In this document: piece by piece, positions 16,164 through 25,965 of the stretch
How the letters are laid out: every line of letters starts with the position of its first letter
Position numbering within the stretch: position 1 is the stretch's first letter
From: Candidatus Iainarchaeum sp.
GTDB taxonomy: Archaea; Iainarchaeota; Iainarchaeia; Iainarchaeales; GCA-2688035
Length of the DNA stretch: 64,000 nt
Direction of reading: 5' to 3'
Assembly (NCBI GenBank): GCA_017610175.1
Contig: JAFCCO010000005.1
Location: 1 to 64,000 of the forward strand
Program-made: the position numbers and the translations under genes
The notes under the pieces: generated by a model
The model's database searches: none
Seen by the model: the letters and a program-made list of their open reading frames with translations, nothing else
Told to the model about the DNA's origin: nothing

Positions 16164-16820
16164 ATGGAAATTTGGGTTGACAGTGCGGATATTGGTGAAG
16201 TAAAAAGAGTTCATGAACTTGGAATAGTTGACGGGGCAACAACAAACCCTTCCCTTTTTGCAAAGCAGAAAAGCAAGGATTTCAAGGGGGTTGTGAAGCA
16301 GATTGCTGACATAGTTAACGGGCCGGTTTCGGCAGAGGTTGTCGCAACAGATTTTGAGGGAATGGTGAGGCAGGCTGAAATTGTCTCAAAAATCCACAAA
16401 AACGTTGTAGTGAAAATTCCATGCATTCCTGACGGGCTCAAAGCCGTAAAGTACTGCAGTGACAACGGAATCAAGACAAATTATACCCTGACCTTTTCCG
16501 CAAACCAAATTCTTCTTGCTGCAAAAGCGGGAGCAACCTACACAAATGTATTCATTGGCAGGTTGGATGACGCAGGGCACAGCGGAATGGAGGTTGTAAG
16601 GGAAGCAATGCAGATTCTGAACAACTACAAGTTTGAAACAAAACTAATTGCGGCCTCAACAAGGCACCCTTTGCACATTAAGGAAGCGGCTTTGCTTGGA
16701 TGCCATGTGGCAACAGTTCCGCCCGCATTAATTGAAAAGCTAATAAAGCACCCGCTAACCGACGCAGGGCTCAAGCAGTTCCTTGCAGACTGGGAGAAAT
16801 GCGGCTGCAAAATTGAGTGA
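16164..16820 (+). CDS. transaldolase / fructose-6-phosphate aldolase family protein
   Basis: The 218-residue single-domain barrel belongs to the short TalC/FSA family (about 215-220 residues). The N-terminus is WVDSADIGEVKRVHELGIVDGATTNPSL, the Schiff-base lysine is in VVKIPCIPDGLKA, and FIGRLDDAGHSG and AASTRHPLHIKEAALLGCHVATVPP are family hallmarks. As first gene of the aromatic operon, beside transketolase, it probably supplies erythrose-4-phosphate for DAHP synthase (transaldolase activity), although some members are F6P aldolases. The gene begins 104 nt after the leader stop, downstream of the attenuator-like structures. Confidence 0.85.
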   Translation: MEIWVDSADIGEVKRVHELGIVDGATTNPSLFAKQKSKDFKGVVKQIADIVNGPVSAEVVATDFEGMVRQAEIVSKIHKNVVVKIPCIPDGLKAVKYCSDNGIKTNYTLTFSANQILLAAKAGATYTNVFIGRLDDAGHSGMEVVREAMQILNNYKFETKLIAASTRHPLHIKEAALLGCHVATVPPALIEKLIKHPLTDAGLKQFLADWEKCGCKIE

Positions 16821-16830
16821 GTGATTTAAA

Positions 16831-17904
16831 ATGGGGCTTGCTGAGAAAAGAAAAAAGATAGATTCAATTGACGAGAAGGTTCTTAACCTGCTTAGCCAGC
16901 GGGCTAAAGTTGCACAGGAAGTTGCAAAGGAAAAGGGCAAGAGCGGGACACAAATTTATGTGCCCGAGCGGGAAAGGTCGCTTCTCGAAAACCTTGTGAA
17001 GAAAAACAAGGGTCCGTTCAGCGGCAAGGCAATTGATTCAATTTACCGCGCAATAATTTCCGAGTGCCGTGCACTGGAAAGTTCAATGAAGGTTTGTTAT
17101 CTTGGCCCTGCAACAACATTCACGCACATGGCTGCGATAAAGAACTTTGGAAACTCAACCGAATTCATTCCAAAGGACAGCATCTCAGACGTATTTCACA
17201 ATGTGGAAAAAGGGGTTGCAGATTACGGTGTTGTCCCGGTTGAAAACAGCACAGAGGGCACAATTAACCACACGCTCGATATGTTCATTGATTCGGAGCT
17301 AAACATTGTGGCAGAAATCGTTCTTGACATAAAGCACTGCCTGCTTTCAAACCACAAGCTTAAGGAGATTAAGAAGGTGTACTCAAGGCCCACGGCCCTT
17401 GCGCAGTGCCGAAACTGGCTTGCGCAGAACCTGCCAAAGGCGGAACTTCTTGAGTCAAGCAGCACCGCAAAGGCAGCGGAATCAGTTACCCTGTACCACA
17501 GCAGTGCGGCAATTTCCTCAGAGCTTGCGGCAAAGGAATTCGGGCTTGACATTCTTGCAAGAAACATTCAGGACAACCCATACAATGCCACAAGGTTCTT
17601 TGTGGTTGGAAAAACCAAGCCAAAGAAGGCAAACAAGAACAAGACAAGCATAATGTTCTCAGTAAAGCACGAGCCCGGCTCACTTTTCAGGGCGCTAAAG
17701 TCTTTTTCGGACGGGAAAGTAAACATGACCAAAATTGAGTCAAGGCCAACCCGCAGGAAAGGCTGGGAAGTCGTGTTCTTCATAGATTTTGAGGGGCACT
17801 TAGAGGATGACACAGCCAAAAAAGTGCTCGCAGACATGCAGAAGAACTGCTTATTTGTAAAAATACTTGGCTCATACCCTATGGAGGTAAGTGTCAGTGA
17901 GTAA
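16831..17904 (+). CDS. pheA: bifunctional chorismate mutase / prephenate dehydratase (P-protein) with ACT domain
   Basis: The 357-residue protein has three parts. Residues about 1-90 form an AroQ-type chorismate mutase helix ([30 protein letters not shown]). Residues about 92-270 are the dehydratase, with [31 protein letters not shown] and [10 protein letters not shown], where the TRF motif is catalytic. The rest is an ACT domain ([27 protein letters not shown]), which normally binds phenylalanine for feedback inhibition. It makes phenylpyruvate for Phe. The presence of Phe in the leader fits regulation of this gene. It is followed by the transketolase gene with a 14-nt overlap. Confidence 0.93.
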   Translation: MGLAEKRKKIDSIDEKVLNLLSQRAKVAQEVAKEKGKSGTQIYVPERERSLLENLVKKNKGPFSGKAIDSIYRAIISECRALESSMKVCYLGPATTFTHMAAIKNFGNSTEFIPKDSISDVFHNVEKGVADYGVVPVENSTEGTINHTLDMFIDSELNIVAEIVLDIKHCLLSNHKLKEIKKVYSRPTALAQCRNWLAQNLPKAELLESSSTAKAAESVTLYHSSAAISSELAAKEFGLDILARNIQDNPYNATRFFVVGKTKPKKANKNKTSIMFSVKHEPGSLFRALKSFSDGKVNMTKIESRPTRRKGWEVVFFIDFEGHLEDDTAKKVLADMQKNCLFVKILGSYPMEVSVSE

Positions 17905-18712
17905 AAGCATTGCCGAGCTTGGAGAAATTTCCAAAACGGTTCGCCGTGAAATCCTTAAAATGATTACAAAGGCGGGAAGCGGCCATCCGGGCGGCAGCCT
18001 AAGCTCAACCGATTTGGTTGTAGCGCTTTACTTCTCCAAGATGAAGCACGATTCAGGCAATCCAACAGACCCTGAGAGGGACAAGTTTGTTCTAAGCAAG
18101 GGGCATGCGTGCCCGCTTTTGTACGCGGTGCTTGCGGAGGCGGGATACTTTCCCAAAGAAGAGCTTTCATCGCTTAGAAAACTCGGTTCAATTCTGCAGG
18201 GGCACCCCGACAGGAACAAGGTTCCGGGAATTGAGGCTTCAACAGGAAGCCTTGGCCAGGGGCTAAGCATTGCAAATGGAATAGCGCTTGCCGACAGGCT
18301 TGATAAAAGAAACTCAAGAACCTACTGCCTTCTTGGCTGCGGTGAATCGCAGGAAGGGCAGGTTTGGGAGGCCGCAATGGCTGCGGCACACTACAAGCTT
18401 GATAACCTTTGCGCAATAATTGACAAAAACAACCTGCAAATAGACGGCAAAACATGCGAGGTAATGAACATCGAGCCTGTTGCTGAGAAATGGATGGCCT
18501 TTGGCTGGAATGTTATTGAAATTGACGGCCACAACTTTGGCGAAATACTCAAGGCATTTGATGAGTCCAAAAAAGTCAAGGGAAAGCCCACGATGATTGT
18601 CGCAAAAACCGTTAAGGGAAAGGGCGTTTCGTTCATGGAAAACGTCTGCGGTTTCCACGGGAAGGCATTAACCGAGGAAGAGCTTGCAAAGGCAGTGGAG
18701 GAACTCAAATGA
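17891..18712 (+). CDS. transketolase, N-terminal (thiamine diphosphate-binding) subunit
   Basis: Archaeal-style split transketolase; this 273-residue half binds Th[41 protein letters not shown] and the [20 protein letters not shown]...NNLQIDG motif are the typical PP-domain signatures. It starts at GTG 17891 inside the end of pheA (GTG 17897 is also possible). With the next gene it exchanges two-carbon units, providing erythrose-4-phosphate to the shikimate pathway, which fits its place among the aro genes. Its stop overlaps the next start (ATGA). Confidence 0.92.
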   Translation: MSVSKSIAELGEISKTVRREILKMITKAGSGHPGGSLSSTDLVVALYFSKMKHDSGNPTDPERDKFVLSKGHACPLLYAVLAEAGYFPKEELSSLRKLGSILQGHPDRNKVPGIEASTGSLGQGLSIANGIALADRLDKRNSRTYCLLGCGESQEGQVWEAAMAAAHYKLDNLCAIIDKNNLQIDGKTCEVMNIEPVAEKWMAFGWNVIEIDGHNFGEILKAFDESKKVKGKPTMIVAKTVKGKGVSFMENVCGFHGKALTEEELAKAVEELK

Positions 18713-19653
18713 CCGACGCGATTGCAACAAGGGAAGCCTACGGAAACACTCTTGCGGAACTTGGCGAAAAAAACAGGGCCATTGTTGTGCTCGACGCCGA
18801 CTTGAGCAAGAGCACAAAGTCCGCAACGTTTGCGGCAAAATTCCCCGAACGATTCTTTGATGTGGGGGTGGCCGAGGCGAACATGGTTGGAATTGCGGCA
18901 GGTTTTGCCATTGCGGGAAAAATTCCTTTCGCAAGCAGTTTTGCGGTTTTCGCAACCGGTCGCGTATTTGACCAGATTAGGGTAAGCGTTGCATACAGCA
19001 ACCTAAACGTGAAAATTGTGGGTTCCCACGCCGGCCTTGCGACAGGGGAAGACGGAGCAACACACCAGGCAACAGAGGACATTGCATTAATGCGCTCTCT
19101 TCCAAACATGTCCGTGATTTCACCGGCTGACGGGGTTGAAACAAGGCTTGCGGTTGAATCAATGGCTGCAAACCCAGGTCCTGTTTACCTGCGCACCTCC
19201 CGTTTGAAAACTCCCGCAATATTTGATGAAAGTTACAATTTTAAGATTGGAAAAGGGACAATAATAGGGGACGGTTCGGATGTTTCAATTATTGCAACAG
19301 GAATAATGGTTTCAAAGGCAGTTGAGGCCGCTGAATTGTTAAAGAAAAACGGCATAAGTGCACGCCTGATTAATATGGCAAGCATTAAGCCGCTTGATGA
19401 ACAGCTTGTTCTCAAAGCCGCAAAGGAAACTGCAGGGATTGTTTCCTGCGAAGACCACAGCGTGATTGGGGGGCTTGGCTCTGCAATAGCAGAAACCATT
19501 TCCGAAAAGCATCCTGCAAAACTTCATCGCATAGGCCTTAATGATAAATTCGGTGAGTCGGGAAAACCTGACGAACTTTACAAAAAATTTTCAATGGATG
19601 CGGCTGCAATAGCCGCATCTGCAAAAAATTTGCTGAACAAAACCGGGGAGTGA
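18709..19653 (+). CDS. transketolase, C-terminal subunit
   Basis: The 314-residue partner of the preceding gene contains the pyrimidine-binding and C-terminal domains. The catalytic Glu lies in [52 protein letters not shown] and the [12 protein letters not shown] region are conserved. The 4-nt overlap with the N-terminal gene and near-exact adjacency imply a two-subunit enzyme made in equal amounts. Together they complete the E4P supply step. Confidence 0.92.
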   Translation: MTDAIATREAYGNTLAELGEKNRAIVVLDADLSKSTKSATFAAKFPERFFDVGVAEANMVGIAAGFAIAGKIPFASSFAVFATGRVFDQIRVSVAYSNLNVKIVGSHAGLATGEDGATHQATEDIALMRSLPNMSVISPADGVETRLAVESMAANPGPVYLRTSRLKTPAIFDESYNFKIGKGTIIGDGSDVSIIATGIMVSKAVEAAELLKKNGISARLINMASIKPLDEQLVLKAAKETAGIVSCEDHSVIGGLGSAIAETISEKHPAKLHRIGLNDKFGESGKPDELYKKFSMDAAAIAASAKNLLNKTGE

Positions 19654-20672
19654 TGACAATGATTATAGTTCTAGGCAAAAAAGCAGACGACAAAGCAATA
19701 GAGGAACTAACAGAGGAAATTGAAAACAAGGGACTCAAGGTTTTTATCTCAAGGGGGGAGCAGAAGATAATTGTTGGCGCAATGGGTGACGAAAGGCTTC
19801 TCAATATTGATCACCTGAAAGCGCTTCCATTTGTTGAAAAGGTAATGCCGATTACAGCACTCTACAAGCTGGCAAGCCGTGAATTCCACCCAGAGGACAC
19901 AATCATTAAGGTAAACGGCTGTGAAATTGGCGGGGACAACCTCACAATTATTGCAGGGCCCTGTGCAATCGAGAGCGAAAAGCAAATGCTTGAAACAGCG
20001 CACGCAGTAAAAGATGCCGGAGCATCAATTCTTCGCGGTTCGGCATTCAAGCCAAGAACCTCTCCCTACGATTTCCAGGGGCTTGCGGAAGAGGGGCTGA
20101 AAATTCTGAAAAAGGCAAAGGAAGAAACCGGTCTCCCCATTGAAACAGAGGTTATGGACACAAGGCATGTTGAGCTTGTTGCAAAATACGTTGACATTCT
20201 TCGCGTTGGCGCAAGGAACATGCAGAACTTTGACCTTCTTAAGGAAGTTGGGCGAACGAACAAGCCTGTAATTCTCAAAAACGGTGTTGCATCCACCATG
20301 AAGGAATTCCTCATGGCTGCAGAATACATTATGAGCGAGGGAAACGAGAACGTTATTCTCTGCAACAGGGGAATCAGGTGCTATGAACCAGAGCTTCGCT
20401 TTCCGATTCTCAGCGGGCTAACCAACCTAATCAAGCAAAAGACCCACCTCCCGGTAATTGTTGACCCAAGCCACAGCACAGGCAACAAAAGCCTTGTTGT
20501 TCCGGTTTCAAAGGCGGCAATTGCAGAGGGAGCCGACGGAATAATTGTCGAGGTCCACAACTGCCCGGAGGAAGCAAAGTGCGATGCCGCACAGCAGCTT
20601 ACCCCTCCCGAATTCAGGGAAATGATGGTGGAACTGAGAAAAATCGGCGAAGCGGTTGGAAAAAAGCTGTGA
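19653..20672 (+). CDS. aroF: 3-deoxy-7-phosphoheptulonate (DAHP) synthase, type I-beta with N-terminal regulatory domain
   Basis: It condenses phosphoenolpyruvate with erythrose-4-phosphate, the first step to chorismate. About residues 1-70 form a ferredoxin-like (ACT-like) domain found in the Thermotoga-type enzyme, which senses Tyr or Phe. The barrel has [69 protein letters not shown] (commonly CERGIRTFE), and [10 protein letters not shown]. The start is ATG 19653, overlapping the transketolase stop (TGATG), with 19659 as alternative. DAHP synthase plus aroB means the classical rather than the methanogen ADTH route. Confidence 0.92.
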   Translation: MTMIIVLGKKADDKAIEELTEEIENKGLKVFISRGEQKIIVGAMGDERLLNIDHLKALPFVEKVMPITALYKLASREFHPEDTIIKVNGCEIGGDNLTIIAGPCAIESEKQMLETAHAVKDAGASILRGSAFKPRTSPYDFQGLAEEGLKILKKAKEETGLPIETEVMDTRHVELVAKYVDILRVGARNMQNFDLLKEVGRTNKPVILKNGVASTMKEFLMAAEYIMSEGNENVILCNRGIRCYEPELRFPILSGLTNLIKQKTHLPVIVDPSHSTGNKSLVVPVSKAAIAEGADGIIVEVHNCPEEAKCDAAQQLTPPEFREMMVELRKIGEAVGKKL

Positions 20673-20676
20673 TTGC

Positions 20677-21291
20677 ATGAAAGTATATGTTTGCAGGCAC
20701 GGAGAAACAGTGCTTAACAAGAAGAGGTTGAGGCAGGGGATCCTTGATTCGCCCCTGACTGTCCTGGGTGTTAAGCAGGTTGAGGAAATGGCCAGTGCAC
20801 TTTCGGGCATTTCTCCTGCTGCAATTTATTCTTCAGATCTTGGGCGGGCGGTTGCAACCGCCGAGATAATTGCAAAGCCGCACAATCTTAATCCAATTCT
20901 CTTCGACAAAATACGCGAAATAAGCGGAGGTGCTTTGGAGGGACTCAGCTTTGAGCAGTCAAACAGCAAATACTTCAAGGATGTTGAGGCGCGAAACAGG
21001 GACAAGTTCAATGTGCCGTTTCCGGGCGGGGAAAGTTACGCTGATGTGGAAGTTCGTGTAAAGTCTTTTATTGAAATGCTGTATGAAAAGCATTCTGATG
21101 AAGAGGTCATTATTGTTTGCCATCAGGCTGTCGGGCGAATGCTTGCTGTACTGCTTGCAGACTTCCCTGCAGAAACAGTGCTTAAGACGCAGTTTTTGCA
21201 CAATATGGTTTATGAAATAGATTCAACCAAAGAGAATAAGGTAAGTTACTTGCTTGATGGCAAGAAACATGAGGGCTTGCTTTACAGATAG
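20677..21291 (+). CDS. histidine phosphatase family protein (phosphoglycerate-mutase-like)
   Basis: The 204-residue protein has [17 protein letters not shown] with the catalytic RHGE motif and the second histidine region [14 protein letters not shown]. These mark the branch 1 histidine phosphatase superfamily. The true start is ATG 20677, 21 nt after the ORF-track TTG. Sequence cannot tell cofactor-dependent phosphoglycerate mutase from a phosphatase; the missing longer mutase features suggest a phosphatase. It lies between aroF and aroA in the operon, so an undescribed role in the pathway or in sugar-phosphate balance is possible. Confidence 0.8.
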   Translation: MKVYVCRHGETVLNKKRLRQGILDSPLTVLGVKQVEEMASALSGISPAAIYSSDLGRAVATAEIIAKPHNLNPILFDKIREISGGALEGLSFEQSNSKYFKDVEARNRDKFNVPFPGGESYADVEVRVKSFIEMLYEKHSDEEVIIVCHQAVGRMLAVLLADFPAETVLKTQFLHNMVYEIDSTKENKVSYLLDGKKHEGLLYR

Positions 21292-21300
21292 GAGATTTGA

Positions 21301-22572
21301 ATGGAGTTGTTGGTAAAAAAATCGGTATTGAACGGCAACATAAGGATTCCCGCCTCAAAGTCACACACCATCCGTGCTGTCATGATTGCATCGCTTGCGA
21401 GCGGAAAGTCAACCCTCCTGAACCCACTTGATTCAATGGATTCAACCGCAAGCGTTAATGCCTGCAGGGCAATGGGTGCAAAAATCGAGCTGGGAAAAAA
21501 CTGGGCTATTGAAGGGTTTGCCGGAAAGCCTAAAACCCCAAAGTCCGACATAGACCTTATGAACTCGGGCACCAGCACAAACATGGTTGCAGGGATCGCC
21601 GCCCACACAACAGGTCCAACCGTTCTCACAGGGGACGAAAGCCTTAGAAGCAGGCCGTTTGCCCCAATTGTTAACGCATTAAATGCATTGGGTGCAAGGG
21701 TTGAAAGTGTTCCGGGGAACGGAAAGCTTCCGCTTAATGTAAGCGGCTTTCTAGAGGGTGGTTTTGTTGAAATTGACGGCCTTAATTCACAGCCGGTTTC
21801 CAGCATTTTAATTAACTCTGCACTTGCCAAAAATGATATGGAGATGCGCGTAACAAATTTCCACGAGCAGTCCTATGTAAGGATGACAATGCAGTGGCTT
21901 GACTGGATGGGCATAAAGTACTGTGAAAAGAAAATGGAAACATTCAATGTAGAGGGCGAACAGCAATTCAATTCCTTTGAACGAAGCATTCCCGCGGACT
22001 TTTCATCGGCAACATTCCCGCTTTGTGCGGCCTCAATAATTTCCGGAAGCGACGTTTTGCTTCAGGGTCTTGATATGGATGACTCGCAGGGGGACAAGGA
22101 CGTTGTTGCAATGCTCCAAAAAATGGGTGCGGAAATTGATGTGAATGAAGATGGAATTAGGGTGCGCGGCTCTGAATTGCATGGAACAGAGCTTGACTTA
22201 GACAACACTCCTGATGCATTGCCGGCTCTTGCGGTAGTTGGCTGCTTTGCAGATGGGGAAACCCGCCTTGTAAATGTTGCACAGGCAAGAATTAAGGAAA
22301 CAGACCGCATTGCTGCTATGGCTACCGAGCTTAAGAAGATGGGTGCGGATGTGGAGGAGCTTGAAGACGGATTGGTTATTAGAAAAAGCAATTTGAAGGG
22401 TGCGGAAGTTGACGGAAAACACGACCATCGTCTGGTAATGGCCCTTTCCATTGCAGGAATGCTTGCGGAGGGCTCAACAACCGTAAAAACAGCCGAATCG
22501 GTTGACGTGACTTTTCCAACCTATCCGAAATTAATGTCTTCTTTGGGTGCAAAGATGGAGCTGGTGAAATGA
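21301..22572 (+). CDS. aroA: 3-phosphoshikimate 1-carboxyvinyltransferase (EPSP synthase)
   Basis: It adds the enolpyruvyl group from PEP to shikimate-3-phosphate. The 423-residue two-domain protein has IPASKSHTIRAVMIASLA, MNSGTSTNMVAG (LNAGTAxR class), GDESLRSRPF, the RIKETDRI segment and DHRLVMALSIAG. It is of usual length. The upstream gene ends 9 nt before. LNSGT instead of LGNAGT may mark a class II-like variant, which could affect glyphosate sensitivity, but this is not testable here. Confidence 0.92.
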   Translation: MELLVKKSVLNGNIRIPASKSHTIRAVMIASLASGKSTLLNPLDSMDSTASVNACRAMGAKIELGKNWAIEGFAGKPKTPKSDIDLMNSGTSTNMVAGIAAHTTGPTVLTGDESLRSRPFAPIVNALNALGARVESVPGNGKLPLNVSGFLEGGFVEIDGLNSQPVSSILINSALAKNDMEMRVTNFHEQSYVRMTMQWLDWMGIKYCEKKMETFNVEGEQQFNSFERSIPADFSSATFPLCAASIISGSDVLLQGLDMDDSQGDKDVVAMLQKMGAEIDVNEDGIRVRGSELHGTELDLDNTPDALPALAVVGCFADGETRLVNVAQARIKETDRIAAMATELKKMGADVEELEDGLVIRKSNLKGAEVDGKHDHRLVMALSIAGMLAEGSTTVKTAESVDVTFPTYPKLMSSLGAKMELVK

Positions 22573-23090
22573 AAAACATTGTGATAATGGGTTTTAAGGC
22601 ATGCGGAAAGAGCTGGGTTGGAAGGGACCTTGCCAAAAAGCTTGAAAGGGAATTTATTGACCTGGATGATGTGATTAGGGACCTTTATAAACAGGAATTC
22701 GGGGAACAGCTTTCATGCAGGGAAATTCACCAAAAGCACGGTGCCGAAAAATTCCGTTCCCTTGAAGCAAAAGCGGTTGAGCAGGTTTCCCAAAAAAGCG
22801 ATTGCGTTATTGCTTTGGGGGGCGGAACAATTGCATACTCTGCAAACGTTGACCTGCTTAAGGGTTCGGGAATAATTGTTTACCTTAAGGATAGTGCTGA
22901 GAATTTGCTTGAGCGAATTAAGAAAAGGGGAATTCCCACCTTTCTTGACCCCACTGATTTGGAGGGCTCAATGAAGCGCGAGCTTGCAAGGCGCGAACCG
23001 CTTTACGAAAAATATGCGGACATTATTGTATCCTCCGCTGGGCTAAGTATTGACGGCATTGTTGAAAAAATTATTGGGGCATTGAAATGA
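22569..23090 (+). CDS. aroK: shikimate kinase, P-loop (bacterial AroK) type
   Basis: It phosphorylates shikimate with ATP. The 173-residue protein carries the Walker A GFKACGKSWVGRDLA, the shikimate-binding DLDDVIRD, GAEKFRSLEAKAV and the LGGGTIA motif, and a lid region near residues 110-125. Most archaea use an unrelated GHMP-family shikimate kinase, so this bacterial-type enzyme is notable. It overlaps aroA and aroD by 4 nt each. Confidence 0.92.
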   Translation: MKNIVIMGFKACGKSWVGRDLAKKLEREFIDLDDVIRDLYKQEFGEQLSCREIHQKHGAEKFRSLEAKAVEQVSQKSDCVIALGGGTIAYSANVDLLKGSGIIVYLKDSAENLLERIKKRGIPTFLDPTDLEGSMKRELARREPLYEKYADIIVSSAGLSIDGIVEKIIGALK

Positions 23091-23752
23091 TCGCCGTTCC
23101 AATCACCGCCGAATCCATTGATTCTGCGCTCTCAGACATTGGGCTTGCAAACGAAAAGGCCGACATTATTGAGCTTCGCCTGGATTTTCTTGAGGACGTA
23201 AGTGAATCTGGCCTCAAAGAGCTGTTGGATGCGTGTGAAAAGCCGGCAATAGTCACTTTCAGGGACAAGAATTTTGGGGCGTCAGTTGAGCAGACTGAGC
23301 GGGTTTTCATGCTTAAGAAGGCAATTGATTTTGGGGCGCACTTTGTTGACATTGACTTTGATTCCGAAAAGGATTTTGTTGAGGATGTTGTGGAGCACAA
23401 GCAGGGTGCAAACATTATTTTGTCCCACCACAATTTTGAGGAAACGCCTTCATTGCCTGAGCTTATGAAAGTGCTTAATTCACTGCTTGAAGTGCCAGGA
23501 ATTGATGTTGTGAAGATTGTTACTTTTGCGCAGGACGAGTCCGACAATGACACAGTTCTTGCGCTCATTAAGGTTGTACAAGATGCCGAAAGGCACATTA
23601 TTGCCTTTTGCATGGGCTCAAAAGGTCGAAAAAGCCGCATTGCTTGCGTAAAACTTGGCTCACTGCTTACATTTGCGTCCCTTGGATTGGGCAAGGAAAG
23701 CGCTTCAGGGCAGTTGGCTGTTAATGAAATGAGAAAGGAGCTGGCAAAATGA
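23087..23752 (+). CDS. aroD: 3-dehydroquinate dehydratase, type I
   Basis: The type I enzyme removes water from 3-dehydroquinate through a Schiff-base lysine. The 221-residue protein shows ADIIELRLDFLE, the catalytic His in ILSHHNFEETP, and the lysine in VDVVKIVTFAQ, with AFCMGSKGRKSR near the end (usual SMGxxGxxSR). This is the type I class common in archaea, with no resemblance to the shorter type II. ATGA overlaps link it to aroK and aroE, indicating tight translational coupling. Confidence 0.92.
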   Translation: MIAVPITAESIDSALSDIGLANEKADIIELRLDFLEDVSESGLKELLDACEKPAIVTFRDKNFGASVEQTERVFMLKKAIDFGAHFVDIDFDSEKDFVEDVVEHKQGANIILSHHNFEETPSLPELMKVLNSLLEVPGIDVVKIVTFAQDESDNDTVLALIKVVQDAERHIIAFCMGSKGRKSRIACVKLGSLLTFASLGLGKESASGQLAVNEMRKELAK

Positions 23753-24561
23753 TTACCGCAAAAACAAGGGTTTGCGCCGTTCTTGGGCATCCTGTTGCGC
23801 ACAGCATGAGCCCCGCAATTCACAATGCTGCATTTAATGAGCTTGGGTTGGATTTTGTTTACGTTGCATTCGACGTTGAGGATGTCAGGCCCGCAATTGA
23901 TGCAATGCGTGAAATGGGCATTAAAGGGTATAGTGTGACAATTCCCCACAAGCAGGCGGTTCTCCCATTAATGGACAAAGTGGATTCTCTTGCGGAAAAG
24001 ATTGGTGCGGTTAACACAGTAGTGAATTCGGGTGGCAAGCTTGAAGGATTCAACACGGATGCATTTGCCGCAGCCAGCGCATTGGAAGCAAAAACAAGTT
24101 TGGGTGGTAAGAAAGTTGCCTTGCTTGGTGCAGGCGGTGCGGCGCGCGCAATAGCCTTTGCTCTTTTTGAAAAGGGCTCTCTTGTGACAATTTTGAACCG
24201 CACTGCTTTAAAGGCCGAAGCTCTTTCAAAAGAGGTTGGTTGCGCACACGCTTTTCTGAATGAGATGGCTTCTTTGGATTTTGACATTTTAATCAACGCA
24301 ACCTCGATTGGAATGCATCCAAAAGTTGACGCTTCCCCTGTTGACAAAAGTATTTTAAAGAAGGGAATGCTTGTTTTTGATGTGGTTTACAATCCTGTTG
24401 AAACCCTGCTGTTGAAGCAGGCAAAGCAAGCGGGTTGTGGCACAGTAAGCGGGGTTGAAATGTTTGTTGGGCAGGGCGCCGAGCAATTCAGGCTCTGGAC
24501 CGGCAAAAATGCCCCTGTTGAATTGATGCGCAAAGTTGTGTTAGGGAAGTTGGGCAAATGA
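23749..24561 (+). CDS. aroE: shikimate dehydrogenase
   Basis: It reduces 3-dehydroshikimate to shikimate with NADPH. The 270-residue protein has [18 protein letters not shown] in the substrate domain, the catalytic lysine in [24 protein letters not shown], and the nucleotide-binding [13 protein letters not shown] followed by NRT. The basic residues that usually select NADPH are only partly clear (LNRTALKAE). It is followed by aroC with a 4-nt overlap. Confidence 0.93.
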   Translation: MITAKTRVCAVLGHPVAHSMSPAIHNAAFNELGLDFVYVAFDVEDVRPAIDAMREMGIKGYSVTIPHKQAVLPLMDKVDSLAEKIGAVNTVVNSGGKLEGFNTDAFAAASALEAKTSLGGKKVALLGAGGAARAIAFALFEKGSLVTILNRTALKAEALSKEVGCAHAFLNEMASLDFDILINATSIGMHPKVDASPVDKSILKKGMLVFDVVYNPVETLLLKQAKQAGCGTVSGVEMFVGQGAEQFRLWTGKNAPVELMRKVVLGKLGK

Positions 24562-25625
24562 CCGGAAACGTTTTTGGAGAATCGTTCAAAATAGTGACTT
24601 TTGGCGAGTCCCACGGCACAGCAGTCGGTGTAGTGATTGACGGCGTAAAACCGGGTATTAAAATCAGTGAAAAGGACATTCAAAAGGAACTTGACAGGCG
24701 AAGGCCTGGGCAGAGCAAAGTAAGCACTGCCCGCGAGGAAGAGGACAAGGTTGAGATTCTTAGCGGTGTGTTTGAGGGAAAGACGCTTGGGACACCAATT
24801 TGCCTGCTTGTTTGGAACAAGGGGATGAAATCAAAGGATTATTCTGCGATAAAGGACTTGTTCAGGCCTGGTCAGGCGGACTACACTTATCTGAAAAAGT
24901 TTGGATTTCGCGATTACAGGGGCGGAGGCCGTGCTTCCGGAAGGGAAACTATTGGAAGGGTTGCTGCCGGAGCCGTTGCAAAAAAGCTTCTTGCAAAGAA
25001 CGGCATAAAGGTTATTGCTTACACCCGCGAGATAGCAGGCATTTCTGCGAAACACTTTGTTGAGGCTGAGATTGAGAAGAATCCTGTTAGATGCCCTGAC
25101 AGGGCTGCCGCAAAGAAGATGGCCAGGGCGATTCTTGAGGCAAAATCGGTTGGAAACAGCGTTGGCGGGGTTGTGGAAATTGTTGTAAAGAACGTTCCTG
25201 CCGGTTTGGGCGAGCCTGTTTTTGGAAAGCTTGATGCAGAGCTTGCAAAGGCCTTGATGGGCATTGGCTCAATTAAGGGTGTTGAGATTGGGGTCGGTTT
25301 TGAGGCCGCAAAAATGAAGGGAAGCGAGTGCAATGATGAGATGTATTCAAGGGGCGGGCAGGTTAAGTTCAAGAGCAATAATGCGGGCGGAATCCTGGGG
25401 GGAATCTCCAGTGGCCAGGACATTGTTGCACGCATTGCAGTAAAGCCCACTCCCTCAATTTCACTGCTTCAAAAAACGGTTGACGTGAAAGGGAAGAATA
25501 AAAGCATCCAAACCTTTGGAAGGCACGACCCCTGCATTTGCCCGCGCGTTGTCCCCGTTGCGGAGGCAATGGTTGCGCTTGTTCTGGCTGACGCAATTAT
25601 GGCTCAGGACGCCAAAAAGAACTGA
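24558..25625 (+). CDS. aroC: chorismate synthase
   Basis: This FMN-dependent enzyme converts EPSP to chorismate. The 355-residue protein has the family hallmarks [39 protein letters not shown] cut short here as [29 protein letters not shown], and near the C-terminus [17 protein letters not shown]. It is the final gene of the operon. The 67-nt gap to the convergent lipoprotein gene is AT-rich with A-runs that would read as T-runs on the minus strand. Confidence 0.94.
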   Translation: MTGNVFGESFKIVTFGESHGTAVGVVIDGVKPGIKISEKDIQKELDRRRPGQSKVSTAREEEDKVEILSGVFEGKTLGTPICLLVWNKGMKSKDYSAIKDLFRPGQADYTYLKKFGFRDYRGGGRASGRETIGRVAAGAVAKKLLAKNGIKVIAYTREIAGISAKHFVEAEIEKNPVRCPDRAAAKKMARAILEAKSVGNSVGGVVEIVVKNVPAGLGEPVFGKLDAELAKALMGIGSIKGVEIGVGFEAAKMKGSECNDEMYSRGGQVKFKSNNAGGILGGISSGQDIVARIAVKPTPSISLLQKTVDVKGKNKSIQTFGRHDPCICPRVVPVAEAMVALVLADAIMAQDAKKN

Positions 25626-25692
25626 TTTTTAATTTAGCGCCTTTCGGCTGCACTTTGTTGAAAAAAAAAGAAAAAGAAAGGAAGAAAGAAAA
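25626..25692. terminator. convergent AT-rich terminator region
   Basis: Between aroC and the convergent lipoprotein gene, the plus strand has tttttaattt, and the minus strand reads long T-rich runs (from the plus-strand gaaaaaaaaagaaaaagaaagg). T-runs are the main archaeal termination signal. No strong hairpin was seen. Confidence 0.4.
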
Positions 25693-25965
25693 TTAGGCAA
25701 AGAGTGCTTCGTCAATTTCCAAATCTTCCAGGTTTGCGTCTTCCTCGGAGTTGAGGAGGTCAACCATTTCGCTGAGCCCTGCTTCAATTATTTCGAGCTC
25801 GTCGACCGATAGGTCGCTTGCGCTTTCCCCGGTTCCAAGTGCTGGAGCAACAAACGCTTCTTCAATCGGTCCCGGTCCGGGCTCTGTTGGTTCAGGCTCT
25901 GGCTGGACACATCCGAGAAGAACCATTGCCGCAAGCAAAGCTATTGCTATTTTTAGCTTGTTCAT
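25693..25965 (-). CDS. small predicted lipoprotein
   Basis: The 90-residue protein begins with a short basic start, a hydrophobic stretch and the lipobox-like LLGC, then a Pro/Glu-rich linker and an acidic helical C-terminus (DLSVDELEIIEAGLSEMVDLL). It is probably exported and lipid-anchored. The start ATG overlaps the stop of the upstream coiled-coil gene (ATGA), and AAGGAGGTGA, a near-perfect Shine-Dalgarno, lies inside the end of that gene. The two products may act together at the cell surface. Function is unknown. Confidence 0.6.
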   Translation of the reverse strand: MNKLKIAIALLAAMVLLGCVQPEPEPTEPGPGPIEEAFVAPALGTGESASDLSVDELEIIEAGLSEMVDLLNSEEDANLEDLEIDEALFA

